From Roseibium sp. MMSF_3412 (GTDB lineage: Bacteria > Pseudomonadota > Alphaproteobacteria > Rhizobiales > Stappiaceae): a DNA stretch of 64,000 nucleotides. Both the position numbers and the translations under genes were made by a program. The notes beneath the pieces are model-generated. The model saw only the letters and a list, made by a program, of their open reading frames with translations. It was not told the origin of the DNA and made no database searches. Below, piece after piece: positions 25,753 to 34,387 of the stretch. The stretch covers positions 186,001 to 250,000 of the forward strand of contig NZ_JASHJI010000003.1 in the NCBI RefSeq assembly GCF_030733265.1, read 5' to 3'. Position 1 is the stretch's first letter. Every line of letters starts with the position of its first letter.

Positions 25753-25761
25753 GGCACCGTC
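25741..25761 (+). terminator. Perfect hairpin with the stop codon as its loop
   Basis: GACGGTGCC and GGCACCGTC form a nine-base-pair stem whose three-base loop is TGA, the stop codon of the DUF1223 gene. There is no T-tract after it (CCGGACTTCG follows), so it may be an RNA-stabilising or weak terminator structure instead of a classic terminator. Confidence 0.5.
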
Positions 25762-25881
25762 CGGACTTCGTCGTCCCGATACCACCTCCCGAAAGTACAG
25801 GATTAACGCGGCGACTGTCTTGTATCCTGCGTAAAAGCTGCTACCCCTTGCCGCGAGGCGGCTCACGCTACGGGGAAGTGC

Positions 25882-26775
25882 ATGGATCAGGCTTTGAGGC
25901 TTCGGGTTGCTTTTGCAAGCATATTCGTCGGCATCCTGGTTCTCGCCCTCAAGATCGGCGCCTACCTTCTGACGGCGTCGGTCGCGCTTTATTCCGACGC
26001 GCTCGAGACCTCGGTCAATATCGTTTCGTCCATCGCCGCACTCGCAGCCGTCTGGCTGGCCTCCAAGCCTGCGGACAAGAACCACCCTTACGGTCATGAC
26101 AAGGCGGAGTATTTCGCCGCCGTTCTTGTCGGCGTGATGATCGTGCTGGCCGCGATTTCCATTTTCAGAGCCGCCTGGATCGGTTTCACCGCCGGCGACC
26201 ACCCGAATTATTCGCCGCTCGGGCTCGGAATGAACCTGGCATCGGCGATCATCAACGGAGTTTGGGCCCGGTTTCTGATGACCTACGGCAGAAGCACCCG
26301 GTCACCCGCTCTCATCGCGGACGGCAAACACCTTTTGACGGACGTGGTGACCTCGGTCGGCGTGCTTCTGGGCGTTGGTCTGGTGCTCCTTACTGGCTGG
26401 CAGTTGCTCGACCCCGCGCTGGCGGTCATTGTTGGTCTGCTGGTTCTTTGGTCCGGCTGGGAGCTGGTCAAGGAGTCAATTGGCGGGCTCATGGACGAAG
26501 CCGCATCCGCGGACGTCCTCGCAAAGATCCGGGAGCAGATTTCCCAGCATGGAGAAGGCGCCCTGGAAGCTCATGACCTGCGCACGCGCATTGCCGGCAG
26601 ATCCACCTTCATAGACTTCCATCTGGTCGTCCCCGGAGACATGTCCGTCGATACCGCTCATGACATCTGCGACCGGATCGAAACCGCCATCAAGGAAGAC
26701 GTTCCAGGTGCCCGCATAACCATTCACGTCGAACCGGAACACAAGGCCAAGCATTCGGGTATCGTGGTCGTATGA
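25882..26775 (+). CDS. Cation diffusion facilitator family transporter
   Basis: A 297-residue CDF (ZIP-independent efflux) protein of the FieF type, exporting divalent cations such as zinc, iron or manganese from the cytosol using the proton gradient. Spans 1-6 lie between residues 8 and 200. Metal-site residues appear in YSDALETSVNI (TM2; SDALE, where FieF-type proteins have HSxxD) and DGKHLLTDVVTSV (TM5, HxxxD). HPYGHDKAEYF and the C-terminal cytosolic domain (ITIHVEPEH) are standard. The His-to-Ser-type change in TM2 may alter selectivity. It is followed by the permease gene below, with no evident link. Confidence 0.88.
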   Translation: MDQALRLRVAFASIFVGILVLALKIGAYLLTASVALYSDALETSVNIVSSIAALAAVWLASKPADKNHPYGHDKAEYFAAVLVGVMIVLAAISIFRAAWIGFTAGDHPNYSPLGLGMNLASAIINGVWARFLMTYGRSTRSPALIADGKHLLTDVVTSVGVLLGVGLVLLTGWQLLDPALAVIVGLLVLWSGWELVKESIGGLMDEAASADVLAKIREQISQHGEGALEAHDLRTRIAGRSTFIDFHLVVPGDMSVDTAHDICDRIETAIKEDVPGARITIHVEPEHKAKHSGIVVV

Positions 26776-26809
26776 CCAGGAACAGGGAAGCCGTTCAGCC
26801 GGAACAGAG

Positions 26810-27652
26810 TTGGAAACGCCTTTGACACACGCATTCAGGCGCAGAGCCCGGAACATTGCGGATCACGCGATCCTGATTTCAGGATCCGTGCTCATGTGTC
26901 TGCCGGTCTATGGGCTCTTCGCGGCAACCACACACGCTCCCGGCACGCCGATGCAACCGCGCCTCGATCCCGGTGGAGCCTTCGTTGCGAACTACAGCGC
27001 CTTCCTGACATCGAGTGCCGGCTTTTCCGGAGACATCACCGTTGCCGCAATGTTGTGGAACTCCTTCGTGCTGGGGGCCGGATTTGCATCGCTCAAGGTG
27101 GCGGTCTCCCTGCTTGCCGCCTATACGCTCGTCTATTTCAGGATTAGGGGAGCGAGCGCCATCTTCGCCGTTCTGCTCCTCACCCTGATGCTTCCGCTCG
27201 AATCCCGATTCCTGCCCACGTACGACGTGGTTGCCCAACTCGGGCTCGTCAACACGGAGGCCGGGCTCATTTTCCCGCTCGTGGCATCCGGCCTCGGAAC
27301 GCTGTTCTTTCGGCAATTCCTGCTGACCGTTCCCGACGCGATGCTCGAGTCGGCACGGCTGGACGGTGCCGGAAGCTGGAAATTCTTCAGGGACATCCTG
27401 ATGCCGCTGTCGGCACCGACCGCTGCGGCACTCTTTCTTGTTTTGTTCGTGAACGGCTGGAACCAGTATCTTTGGCCGGTGATGGTGACTTCGGAGGAAG
27501 CCACCTACACGCTCGTGAGGGGAATGCAGTTCTTCGGCCGCGCCAGCCTCCCCGGCCTGATGCTGGCCATACTCGCGATCGTACCGCCGTGCCTCCTTGT
27601 CATCTTGTTTCAACGACAAGTCGTTAAGGGACTGTTTGACGGCTCACACTAG
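26810..27652 (+). CDS. UgpE-like ABC sugar/glycerol-3-phosphate permease, without partner genes
   Basis: A roughly 280-residue inner-membrane permease of the MalG/UgpE type. Six spans are visible, and the EAA loop reads ESARLDGAGSWKFFRDILMPL-like, the contact to the ATPase. Similarity to UgpE includes FLPTYDVVAQLGLVNTEAGLI. The start is TTG at 26810. No matching binding protein, second permease or ATPase occurs in the window. An ATG at 26772, which overlaps the previous stop, opens a 17-codon frame that ends in TGA, so a natural upstream start is absent. It may be a remnant of a transferred or dismantled ugp operon or use subunits encoded elsewhere. Confidence 0.8.
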   Translation: METPLTHAFRRRARNIADHAILISGSVLMCLPVYGLFAATTHAPGTPMQPRLDPGGAFVANYSAFLTSSAGFSGDITVAAMLWNSFVLGAGFASLKVAVSLLAAYTLVYFRIRGASAIFAVLLLTLMLPLESRFLPTYDVVAQLGLVNTEAGLIFPLVASGLGTLFFRQFLLTVPDAMLESARLDGAGSWKFFRDILMPLSAPTAAALFLVLFVNGWNQYLWPVMVTSEEATYTLVRGMQFFGRASLPGLMLAILAIVPPCLLVILFQRQVVKGLFDGSH

Positions 27653-27789
27653 GATACGGACTCATTAATGAAGTCAATTTGATTTGGATCGTTTTGACCA
27701 GCTGCAAGGAGCGAAAGCGCAGGAAATGTGCTTCATTTTCAAGCCTTTCGCGACGTGGCAGATGGCCAAAACGGCCAAATCCGAAGGAC

Positions 27790-27884
27790 GGCAGAAATGG
27801 CCTCACCTCGCAGCGTCACCGCGCTTGACCGGGCATAAGGCCCGCTCTACTCACGCTTCCTCGCGAGGTTTTGCCATTTCTGCC
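27790..27884. repeat. Long imperfect inverted repeat (22-base arms)
   Basis: Arms 27790-27811 and 27863-27884 match at 19 of 22 positions, including a perfect 12-base part GGCAGAAATGGC / GCCATTTCTGCC and the inner ACCTCGC / GCGAGGT. The 51-base interior holds a smaller hairpin (GGGCATAAGGCCC). It lies between the permease and HAD genes. It could be a palindromic repeat element, an attenuator or a structured RNA. Confidence 0.6.
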
Positions 27885-27906
27885 GCCAAATCGGCTTCAT
27901 TTATGG

Positions 27907-27928
27907 GTCCGTACCCTAGGGTACCGAC
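27907..27928. promoter_or_regulatory. Palindromic operator-like site before the HAD gene
   Basis: A perfect 14-base palindrome GTACCCTAGGGTAC (27911-27924) extends to 22 bases with one mismatched pair. It ends 23 bases before the HAD start codon and may be an operator; the cognate regulator is not in the window. Confidence 0.45.
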
Positions 27929-27951
27929 GGCTGGAAAAGGACGATAATTGC

Positions 27952-28635
27952 ATGTCATTTGAAGCGATCCTGTTTGATTGCGACGGCGTCTTGGTCGATT
28001 CGGAACTGATCTACGTCGACGTGGAACGGGAACACCTTGCCCGGATCGGGCTGCACTACGAATTGGACGAATACATGAACCGGTTCCAGGGTTTGGGAGG
28101 CACGGATTTCTGGGCCGCGCTGGACCGGGACCACCAGGCGCTCGGAAAAGGGCCGCTGCCGTCCGGTTTCGGGGATGATCTTGACGCGGCAACCATGGAG
28201 CGCATCAACCGCGAACTTTCGGAAATTGCCGGTATCAAGCAGCTTCTGCAATCCCATGTCGGCCCCCGCGCCGTCGCGTCCTCCTCACGCCTGGCGCGGC
28301 TGATCCACAAGTTGAAGCACACGGGCCTTTACCCGTATTTTGAACCGCACATCTATTCCGGCGAGCAGGTGCCGAACGGCAAGCCGGCGCCGGATCTTTT
28401 CCTGTTTGCCGCGCAGAAACTCGATGCCGCCCCCCAGGCCTGCCTGGTGATCGAAGACAGCGCCAACGGCGTGAAGGCGGGTCTTGCCGCCGGAATGACG
28501 GTCTGGGGCTTTGTCGGCGGCGGGCACAGCCATGGCGGCCACGCGGATCAGCTTCTGCAGGCCGGAGCCCACAAGGTTGTCGACAGCCACGACGACCTGT
28601 CAGGCCTGCTGCTGCCAGGCAACACCGCCGCGTGA
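27952..28635 (+). CDS. HAD superfamily phosphatase (beta-phosphoglucomutase-like)
   Basis: A 227-residue haloacid dehalogenase-fold phosphatase. Motif I is FDCDGVLVDSE (nucleophile and acid/base Asp), motif II is VASSS, motif III Lys is in NGKPAPDLFLFA, and motif IV is VIEDSANGVKAGLAAGM. The cap insert after motif I is helical (C1 type). GKPAPDLFLFA and EDSANGV suggest a sugar-phosphate phosphatase of the YieH/GPH group, substrate unknown. The ATG at 27952 is chosen because it starts directly before the DCDG strand; a palindromic site precedes it. Confidence 0.85.
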   Translation: MSFEAILFDCDGVLVDSELIYVDVEREHLARIGLHYELDEYMNRFQGLGGTDFWAALDRDHQALGKGPLPSGFGDDLDAATMERINRELSEIAGIKQLLQSHVGPRAVASSSRLARLIHKLKHTGLYPYFEPHIYSGEQVPNGKPAPDLFLFAAQKLDAAPQACLVIEDSANGVKAGLAAGMTVWGFVGGGHSHGGHADQLLQAGAHKVVDSHDDLSGLLLPGNTAA

Positions 28636-28743
28636 CCACCACCGGCTGCGCACGGCAACCGCGTGGCATCCAGACGTGAGCGCGGCAGTCCTGAAACCCG
28701 GGAGCCATTTTGAATTGAGCCTCAGCATTCGAAGGGACAAAAA

Positions 28744-29862
28744 ATGTTCAAGCGCGCCGTGATCACGGCCCTGATCGTCGGGTCGATCCTGACGGTCATC
28801 AATCAGGTCGACGCTGTCTTTGGCCAGGCGGAACTGATCATCTGGCAAGCCCTGTTGTCGACAGCCGTGCCCTTCATCGTCTCGCTGGTGAGTGCCTATC
28901 TCACGTTGAAAAACAAGGAGACGAAAAACGCAGACCAACATGCGGCAGAGCGGTTGGAGAAGCGGACAAATGGAACGGAATCCCGACGGGACCCGCAAGC
29001 GCAGGCCGCGGACCGGCCGCTTCTCGGCAAAAACGAAGTGAGTCAGCTGAAAGACGCCTGGGCCGTCGTTGCCGAGATCGGACAGAACGCAAAGGCGGTA
29101 AATGTTGCCAGCAAGGAACGCGCCGGCTTTCTGGCTGACCTGATATCGGCCTCCGAACAGATCCAGAAGGATCTTCACGCAGTTGGTCTGGAAGCCCTGG
29201 AATGTACCCAGGATCTTGCAAACGCGGGCGGCAAGATCACGCAGGCGCGGGAAGGCATCGATACGATCTCGCAGACCTGCCTCGGCGCCGCCGAGCTCAT
29301 CGGGCATCTGGGCACGGCCACATCGGATCTCACAAGCAAGTTCAACGACATCGAAAACCTGGCGCAGGAAATTTCGTCGATCTCCTCACAAACCAACCTG
29401 CTTGCGCTCAACGCGACGATCGAAGCGGCCCGCGCGGGTGACGCCGGCAAGGGCTTTTCAGTCGTTGCAGGTGAGGTTAAGGCGCTGGCCGGTTCGACGG
29501 AAAAGGCCGTTGAATCCATTGCTACGATCCTCTCGGAAATGACGCAATCGCTTGCAGAGACACGCCAGCTTGTCGAAACCGCGAAAGAGAAGCTGCAGCT
29601 TTCCGGCACGCAGAGTGCCAGCAGCCTGGAGCAGATTGCGTCGGCAGAGACCACATTGAGCGATCTGACCAGCCGCAACGAGGCGACATCCCGCCAGATG
29701 ACCGACAGAACCGCCGCGCTCGACAGGGTATCAACCAACCTTCATCAGATCCGCAAGGACACGGAAAACGCCATCAACGGGTCTGCCCGCAACATCGAGC
29801 TCGCCAAACGCGCCTCGCAAACCGTGCAGGAAGTGGCCGAAAGGCTGACACAGGCCGGATAA
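28744..29862 (+). CDS. NrtS-like two-span domain fused to an MCP signalling domain
   Basis: A 372-residue protein. Residues about 1-58 resemble the small NrtS nitrate/nitrite transporter family: [26 protein letters not shown], then a second span near [18 protein letters not shown]. After a hydrophilic linker the rest is a methyl-accepting chemotaxis signalling domain, with the hairpin tip [40 protein letters not shown]. There is no periplasmic sensor and no HAMP domain. It lies next to amtB/glnK (convergent). A nitrate-linked sensory role is inferred from the N-terminus. The NrtS assignment is by recognition only. Confidence 0.7.
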   Translation: MFKRAVITALIVGSILTVINQVDAVFGQAELIIWQALLSTAVPFIVSLVSAYLTLKNKETKNADQHAAERLEKRTNGTESRRDPQAQAADRPLLGKNEVSQLKDAWAVVAEIGQNAKAVNVASKERAGFLADLISASEQIQKDLHAVGLEALECTQDLANAGGKITQAREGIDTISQTCLGAAELIGHLGTATSDLTSKFNDIENLAQEISSISSQTNLLALNATIEAARAGDAGKGFSVVAGEVKALAGSTEKAVESIATILSEMTQSLAETRQLVETAKEKLQLSGTQSASSLEQIASAETTLSDLTSRNEATSRQMTDRTAALDRVSTNLHQIRKDTENAINGSARNIELAKRASQTVQEVAERLTQAG

Positions 29863-29884
29863 TCGGCAAGCCGTTTCTGAAGAC

Positions 29885-29913
29885 AAAAAAAACCCGGGGT
29901 TGCCCCCGGGTTT
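29885..29913 (-). terminator. Rho-independent terminator after amtB
   Basis: The stem AAACCCGGGG / CCCCGGGTTT with a four-base loop (29890-29913) is followed on the minus strand by eight T residues. On the plus strand only a weak T-run follows, so it mainly serves glnK-amtB, though it may also slow the convergent MCP transcript. Confidence 0.85.
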
Positions 29914-29973
29914 CCAGTTTGCGGTCCGAGCCAATAGACCGCCTGGGAGATTTTTTTCCTCGACTCTGAGACC

Positions 29974-31302
29974 TCAGAGACGCTGGGAACCGGTTCCGAA
30001 CTCCGGATAGGCTTCCACGCCGATTTCGACCTTGTCGAGACCAAGAGCCTCTTCTTCGTCGGAGACGCGGATACCCATGGTGCTCTTCAGGATGAACCAG
30101 ACGATGGCGCTGGCAACGAACGCGAACACGCCGTAGGACACGATGCCGATGATCTGCGTGCCGTAGGAAGCATCACCGTTCGACAGCGGAACAATGAGCG
30201 TGCCCCAGATACCTGCAAGCAGGTGAACCGGGATAGCGCCGACAACATCATCGATTTTCAGTTTGTCGAGCAGCGGAACAGCGAAGACAACGATCGCACC
30301 GCCGACACCACCGATGAACAGCGTTGCCCACATGCTCGGTGCAAGCGGTTCTGCCGTGATGGAAACCAGGCCGGCAAGTGCACCGTTAAGCGCCATGGTC
30401 ACGTCGACCTTCTTGTAGAGAACCTGGGTCAGGATCACGGCGACGATCACGCCGGAGGCAGCAGCCATGTTGGTGTTGGCGAAGATGCGCGAGATATCCG
30501 TGACATCGCCGATCGAACCCATTGCGAGCTGCGATGCGCCGTTGAAGCCGAACCAGCCGAGCCACAGGATGAACGTGCCGAGCGTTGCCAGCGGCATGGA
30601 CGAACCGGGAAGCGGGTGCACGGTACCGTCTGCACCATACTTGCCTTTACGCGCACCGAGGATGATCGCACCGGCCAGAGCAGCCCAGCCGCCTACGGAG
30701 TGAACGATCGTGGAACCGGCAAAATCGGAGAAGCCCATTTCGGACAACCAGCCGGCGCCCCACTGCCAGGAACCCGAAATCGGGTAGATGATACCGGTCA
30801 GGACAGCGGTAAAGATCAGGAACGGCCAAAGCTTGACGCGCTCGGCGACAGTACCGGAAACGATTGACGCCGTCGCTGCAACGAAGACCATCTGGAAGAA
30901 CCAGTCGGACGCCGTGGAGTAACCGGTGTCGAGGGCGTCACCGCCGACCGGATCGAAGGAATACGGGCCGAAGGACCCGATGAAACCGCCGTCAACGCCG
31001 GTGTACATCAGGTTGTAACCGGTGATCCAGAACATCACACCGGCGATGGAATAGAGCGAAATGTTCTTCAGGCACTGCATCGACACGTTCTTGGAACGCA
31101 CCAGACCAGCTTCCAGCATGGCAAAGCCGGCAGCCATCCACATGACGAGGAAACCGCCGATGAGGAACAAAAGTGTGTTGAAAATATACGCGACTTCCGG
31201 AGACACAGCCGGAGTTTCAGCCGCATCCTGAGCGAAAACCGGAAGAGCCGAAAGGCTCAACACGGCAAGCGCCGCCGCACTCTTAGCGACAAGTTTTTTC
31301 AT
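29974..31302 (-). CDS. amtB: Ammonium transporter AmtB
   Basis: A 442-residue AmtB with an N-terminal signal peptide (LAVLSLSALPVFA) and eleven spans. Typical segments: GLVRSKNVSMQCLKN, FGWALGWAW-type equivalents (SGSWQWGAGWLSEMGFSDFAG), STIVHSVGGWAALAGAI with the pore His, and HLLAGIWGTL with the second His of the twin-His motif. FNGASQLAMGS and the C-terminal domain (VSDEEEALGLDKVEIG) that contacts GlnK are also present. It lies 20 bases after glnK, in one operon behind a sigma-54-like promoter, and ends at a strong terminator. Confidence 0.96.
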   Translation of the reverse strand: MKKLVAKSAAALAVLSLSALPVFAQDAAETPAVSPEVAYIFNTLLFLIGGFLVMWMAAGFAMLEAGLVRSKNVSMQCLKNISLYSIAGVMFWITGYNLMYTGVDGGFIGSFGPYSFDPVGGDALDTGYSTASDWFFQMVFVAATASIVSGTVAERVKLWPFLIFTAVLTGIIYPISGSWQWGAGWLSEMGFSDFAGSTIVHSVGGWAALAGAIILGARKGKYGADGTVHPLPGSSMPLATLGTFILWLGWFGFNGASQLAMGSIGDVTDISRIFANTNMAAASGVIVAVILTQVLYKKVDVTMALNGALAGLVSITAEPLAPSMWATLFIGGVGGAIVVFAVPLLDKLKIDDVVGAIPVHLLAGIWGTLIVPLSNGDASYGTQIIGIVSYGVFAFVASAIVWFILKSTMGIRVSDEEEALGLDKVEIGVEAYPEFGTGSQRL

Positions 31303-31322
31303 GATACGTTTCCTTACCTAAA

Positions 31323-31793
<471 letters not shown>

Positions 31794-31812
31794 CTAACGT
31801 CGGCGTCTGTTA

Positions 31813-31829
31813 ATCAAAGACCGTGCCAA
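31813..31829 (-). promoter_or_regulatory. Sigma-54-type promoter for glnK-amtB
   Basis: Read on the minus strand, TTGGCACG, four bases, then TTTGAT matches the sigma-54 consensus TTGGCACG-N4-TTGCW except for A instead of C in the -12 box. The -24 GG is at 31826-31827. Transcription would start near 31802, leaving a leader of about 140 bases before glnK. An NtrC-binding site could not be identified with confidence. Confidence 0.65.
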
Positions 31830-32095
31830 CTGGTAAGAGAAATTGAAAAATTCAATATTTTCATATTGTTAGGAGATACAACCTTGAATGCACGCATTAA
31901 GAAGTCTGAGCGTGATGAATTTCGAGGCATTTTTTCTGACTAAAAATTAGACGAATATCGTGCAAGGTGTGAAAAATTAGGCAGACCGAACCGTGAGCAA
32001 AAGCATCGAAATGAGGCAGCCTGGGACGCGCTGCCCAAAGGCTGGCTCTTTCTGTCAGGAACTTGCGCCCTATTGAAGAAGACGGGAAACGGGTC
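31830..32095. other. Intergenic region upstream of glnK, no clear gene
   Basis: AT-rich relative to its surroundings, with a small inverted repeat ATTGAA-AAA-TTCAAT near 31841-31855. A very short plus-strand frame (TTG at 31884, 19 codons, preceded by AGGAGA) encodes MNARIKKSERDEFRGIFSD; it is too short to support. No rRNA, tRNA or known riboswitch was seen. Confidence 0.4.
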
Positions 32096-32647
32096 TCAGG
32101 CGGAAAAGCCGCCGTCGTCCAGATAGGCTATTTCTTCAGGTGTGGAGCTGCGCTTGAGGATCTTGTTGCGATGGGGAAAGCGGCCGAACCGCCTGATGAC
32201 GTCCATGTGGATCAGGGCATAGTGGTAAAAGTCCGTATTTCCCAGACGCCGGCACAGATCGACGCTTCTTTCCTGATGCGACATGTCTTCGGAATGCTCG
32301 AAAGGAAGATAAAAGAACACGCGAACGTCATTCGGAAACGCCCGGTCGAAACCCCTCTCAAGGGCAGTCTCGGCAATCGACACGGCTTTCGCGTCAGCAG
32401 AAAACGCCTCGGGCGTGCCGCGGTAGATGTTCCGGGTCATCTGATCAAGCAGGATAAGGAGCGCTAGCGCGCCATCAGCGGTATCCGCCCAATGATCCAG
32501 CCTGCCGGCCATTGCCGCCTCAACGGTTTCGCGAAATCCCGCGCGGCAGCTTCCATCGAATTTCTCGCCGCCCGCAAACCATTTCGGTGCGCCGGCCTGC
32601 CACCAGAAATCAAGAACATCCAACGGAGAAACAGGTGTTTCGGACAT
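32096..32647 (-). CDS. DUF924 family protein
   Basis: A 183-residue DUF924 protein. Family marks are LDFWWQAGAPKWFAGGEKFDG at the start (FWF-type motif), LILLDQMTRNIYRGTPEAFSADAKA in the centre, and RVFFYLPFEHSEDMSHQERSVDL. The fold is helical and TPR-like; the function is not established. ATG 32647 is preferred over a TTG eight codons upstream. Monocistronic in appearance. Confidence 0.82.
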   Translation of the reverse strand: MSETPVSPLDVLDFWWQAGAPKWFAGGEKFDGSCRAGFRETVEAAMAGRLDHWADTADGALALLILLDQMTRNIYRGTPEAFSADAKAVSIAETALERGFDRAFPNDVRVFFYLPFEHSEDMSHQERSVDLCRRLGNTDFYHYALIHMDVIRRFGRFPHRNKILKRSSTPEEIAYLDDGGFSA

Positions 32648-32759
32648 CTGGGCACTTTCATTCGTTAGCAATCAAAGGGGATGGACGGACCTCCGCGAAG
32701 GCGTTCCGCATCAAGAAGCAACGCAATAACATTTGTACGGAATGCGGCAAAGGTCAGCT

Positions 32760-33569
32760 CTATCCACCACACGCCCGGCTTTGCCAGTTATCCCTGTGGA
32801 TGCGCATCTGCTTCTCCAGATAACCGCTGTCCTTCAAAGCTGCCATTTCGGATCGGAAGGCCTCGACAATCATGGGATCCGTGCCACGGCTGAACACCGC
32901 CCAAAGCGGTTTCGCAAGGTCTTCTATGAAGACGACCGGCCGCAGTAGCGCACCGTCGTAACCCTGCCGGCACGCGGATGCCTCGGCAAGAAATCCCGTG
33001 AGAGGCAAGAGGTCGATCCGGCCGAGGAAGAGCATTTCGATCCCCTGCCGGTAGTCTGTGATCGGCATGAGCTGACCGGAGGCCTCAAGACCGGTTTTTT
33101 GAAGGTAGGCATGCAGATTGCCTCCATCCTGAACACCGATCCTCAGACCGGTTCCGTTCAGGTCCGCGACGGTATCGACGGCAACTTCCGGACTTGTTTT
33201 GAGCTGATAGAAATATTGTCCATATGGCGAGACTTCACCAAGCCAGAGAAACTGGTCTTCCCTTTCCTGCGTGCGCGAAAGCGAAAACAAAAGGACATTC
33301 GGAACGCTCCTGGCCGTCAGCATGGCCCGCTTCCAGGGCATGAACTCGACGGAGGCGGCTTCCAGGGGAACCTTGTCTTTGACCCGGCCGATAACCTCGG
33401 CGATGTATTGCGCCACGTACCCGTCCGGCTTGCCGTCATTGTCCCATTGCAACGGCGCAAAACTCTGCGTGACGATCCGGATCGATGGTGTATCCGCCGA
33501 GACACCGGTTACGGACCCCGTCAGGAGCCAGATGCCGGTGACGAAGATCTGCCAAAGTTTCGGGGTCAT
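32760..33569 (-). CDS. Periplasmic solute-binding protein (family 3 type), without transporter genes
   Basis: A 269-residue secreted protein with a signal peptide (FVTGIWLLTGSVTGVSA, cleavage near residue 25) followed by a bilobal solute-binding fold: RIVTQSFAPLQWDNDGKPDGYVAQYIAEV at the N-lobe, GLRIGVQDGGNLHAYLQ at the hinge, and a C-lobe ending AALKDSGYLEKQ. This architecture resembles amino-acid-binding family 3 proteins, but it lacks permease and ATPase neighbours, so it may act alone or as part of another pathway. GGAGGTGAC directly before the ATG is a strong ribosome-binding site. Confidence 0.75.
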   Translation of the reverse strand: MTPKLWQIFVTGIWLLTGSVTGVSADTPSIRIVTQSFAPLQWDNDGKPDGYVAQYIAEVIGRVKDKVPLEAASVEFMPWKRAMLTARSVPNVLLFSLSRTQEREDQFLWLGEVSPYGQYFYQLKTSPEVAVDTVADLNGTGLRIGVQDGGNLHAYLQKTGLEASGQLMPITDYRQGIEMLFLGRIDLLPLTGFLAEASACRQGYDGALLRPVVFIEDLAKPLWAVFSRGTDPMIVEAFRSEMAALKDSGYLEKQMRIHRDNWQSRACGG

Positions 33570-33770
33570 GTCACCTCCGATATCCTGCGCCGATATTCGA
33601 TGCAGCTTGCCTCTGATCGCCCGGCTTTCGAAAAAACGCGCATGGATCTTTCCTACACCGGGAACATTAATAGCCCTTGAAAGAATGGAAACTGCCCGCC
33701 TTTTGAACTAGATAATCCACTTGAAAAGGCATTGTGCAAGAAACCGTGCGACAGCGAATAAAGGCTCATT

Positions 33771-33998
33771 GTGTCCGAAACCCTGCTTGATCTGAAGGGG
33801 CTGAAATGCCCACTCCCTGTTCTCAAGGCACGCAAGGCCATGTCGAGGTTGCCGGCCGGTGACCGGTTGGTGGTGCTGACCACCGATCCGATGGCCGAAA
33901 TCGACATTCCCCATTTCTGTCAGGAGAACGGTCACACGCTCGTCGCGAGCGAACGCACGGAGTTCGGTCACCGGTTCCTGCTCACCAAGGGCGCCTGA
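33771..33998 (+). CDS. TusA family sulfurtransferase
   Basis: A 75-residue TusA-like protein with LDLKGLKCPLPVLKARKAM at the start; Cys13 of the CPxP motif carries the persulfide. The rest, VLTTDPMAEIDIPHFCQENGH, is the usual two-layer sandwich. It starts with GTG at 33771 with weak ribosome-binding signals. It is a small cytosolic sulfur-relay protein, but whether its acceptor is the tRNA thiolation relay or another is not evident here. Confidence 0.88.
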   Translation: MSETLLDLKGLKCPLPVLKARKAMSRLPAGDRLVVLTTDPMAEIDIPHFCQENGHTLVASERTEFGHRFLLTKGA

Positions 33999-34010
33999 AG
34001 TTCCGTCGAA

Positions 34011-34307
34011 TCAGGTCCGGGATGCCACGTCATCGATCTGCCGGGCGAGTTCCAGATCAAGCGCGCTCAGCCCTCCGACATCGTGCGTGGCGAGCGTAAC
34101 ATCGACTGTCCTGTAGACGTTCGACCATTCGGGGTGGTGGTTCATCCTTTCGGCAAGAAGCGCCACATGCGCCATGAAGCCGAACGCCTCGCAAAAGTCC
34201 TTGAACTTGAAAGACCTGAAAATCGCCTCCCGCCCATCGCACAGATGCCAGTCCGGCAGCGTGCTGAGCCCGGCTGCCCGGTCTTCCGGTTTCAGTCGTT
34301 CAACCAT
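34011..34307 (-). CDS. phhB: 4a-hydroxytetrahydrobiopterin dehydratase (PhhB/PCD)
   Basis: A 98-residue pterin-4a-carbinolamine dehydratase, which recycles the pterin cofactor of phenylalanine hydroxylase. The diagnostic residues are in FMAHVALLAERMNHHPEWSNVY (His57-His58-Pro-Glu-Trp) and the catalytic TLATHDVGGLS. The ATG at 34307 gives the standard short N-terminus. The convergent TusA gene ends 12 bases away; no phenylalanine hydroxylase lies in the window. Confidence 0.9.
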   Translation of the reverse strand: MVERLKPEDRAAGLSTLPDWHLCDGREAIFRSFKFKDFCEAFGFMAHVALLAERMNHHPEWSNVYRTVDVTLATHDVGGLSALDLELARQIDDVASRT

Positions 34308-34387
34308 CCGATCAACCCTTCGGTTCCTTGTTGCAATTGGCGACACCCGTAAGCACGATGTCTGCACTGAGACTATCGGAGAGAGCA

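Noticed and set aside
27684-27947. An 87-codon plus-strand frame across the long inverted repeat
   Set aside because: It runs through both arms of the repeat and both palindromes, with no domain and a TTG start; likely spurious.
31884-31943. A 19-codon frame with AGGAGA upstream
   Set aside because: Too short and with a TTG start; no conservation evidence available, so it was mentioned only in the intergenic note.
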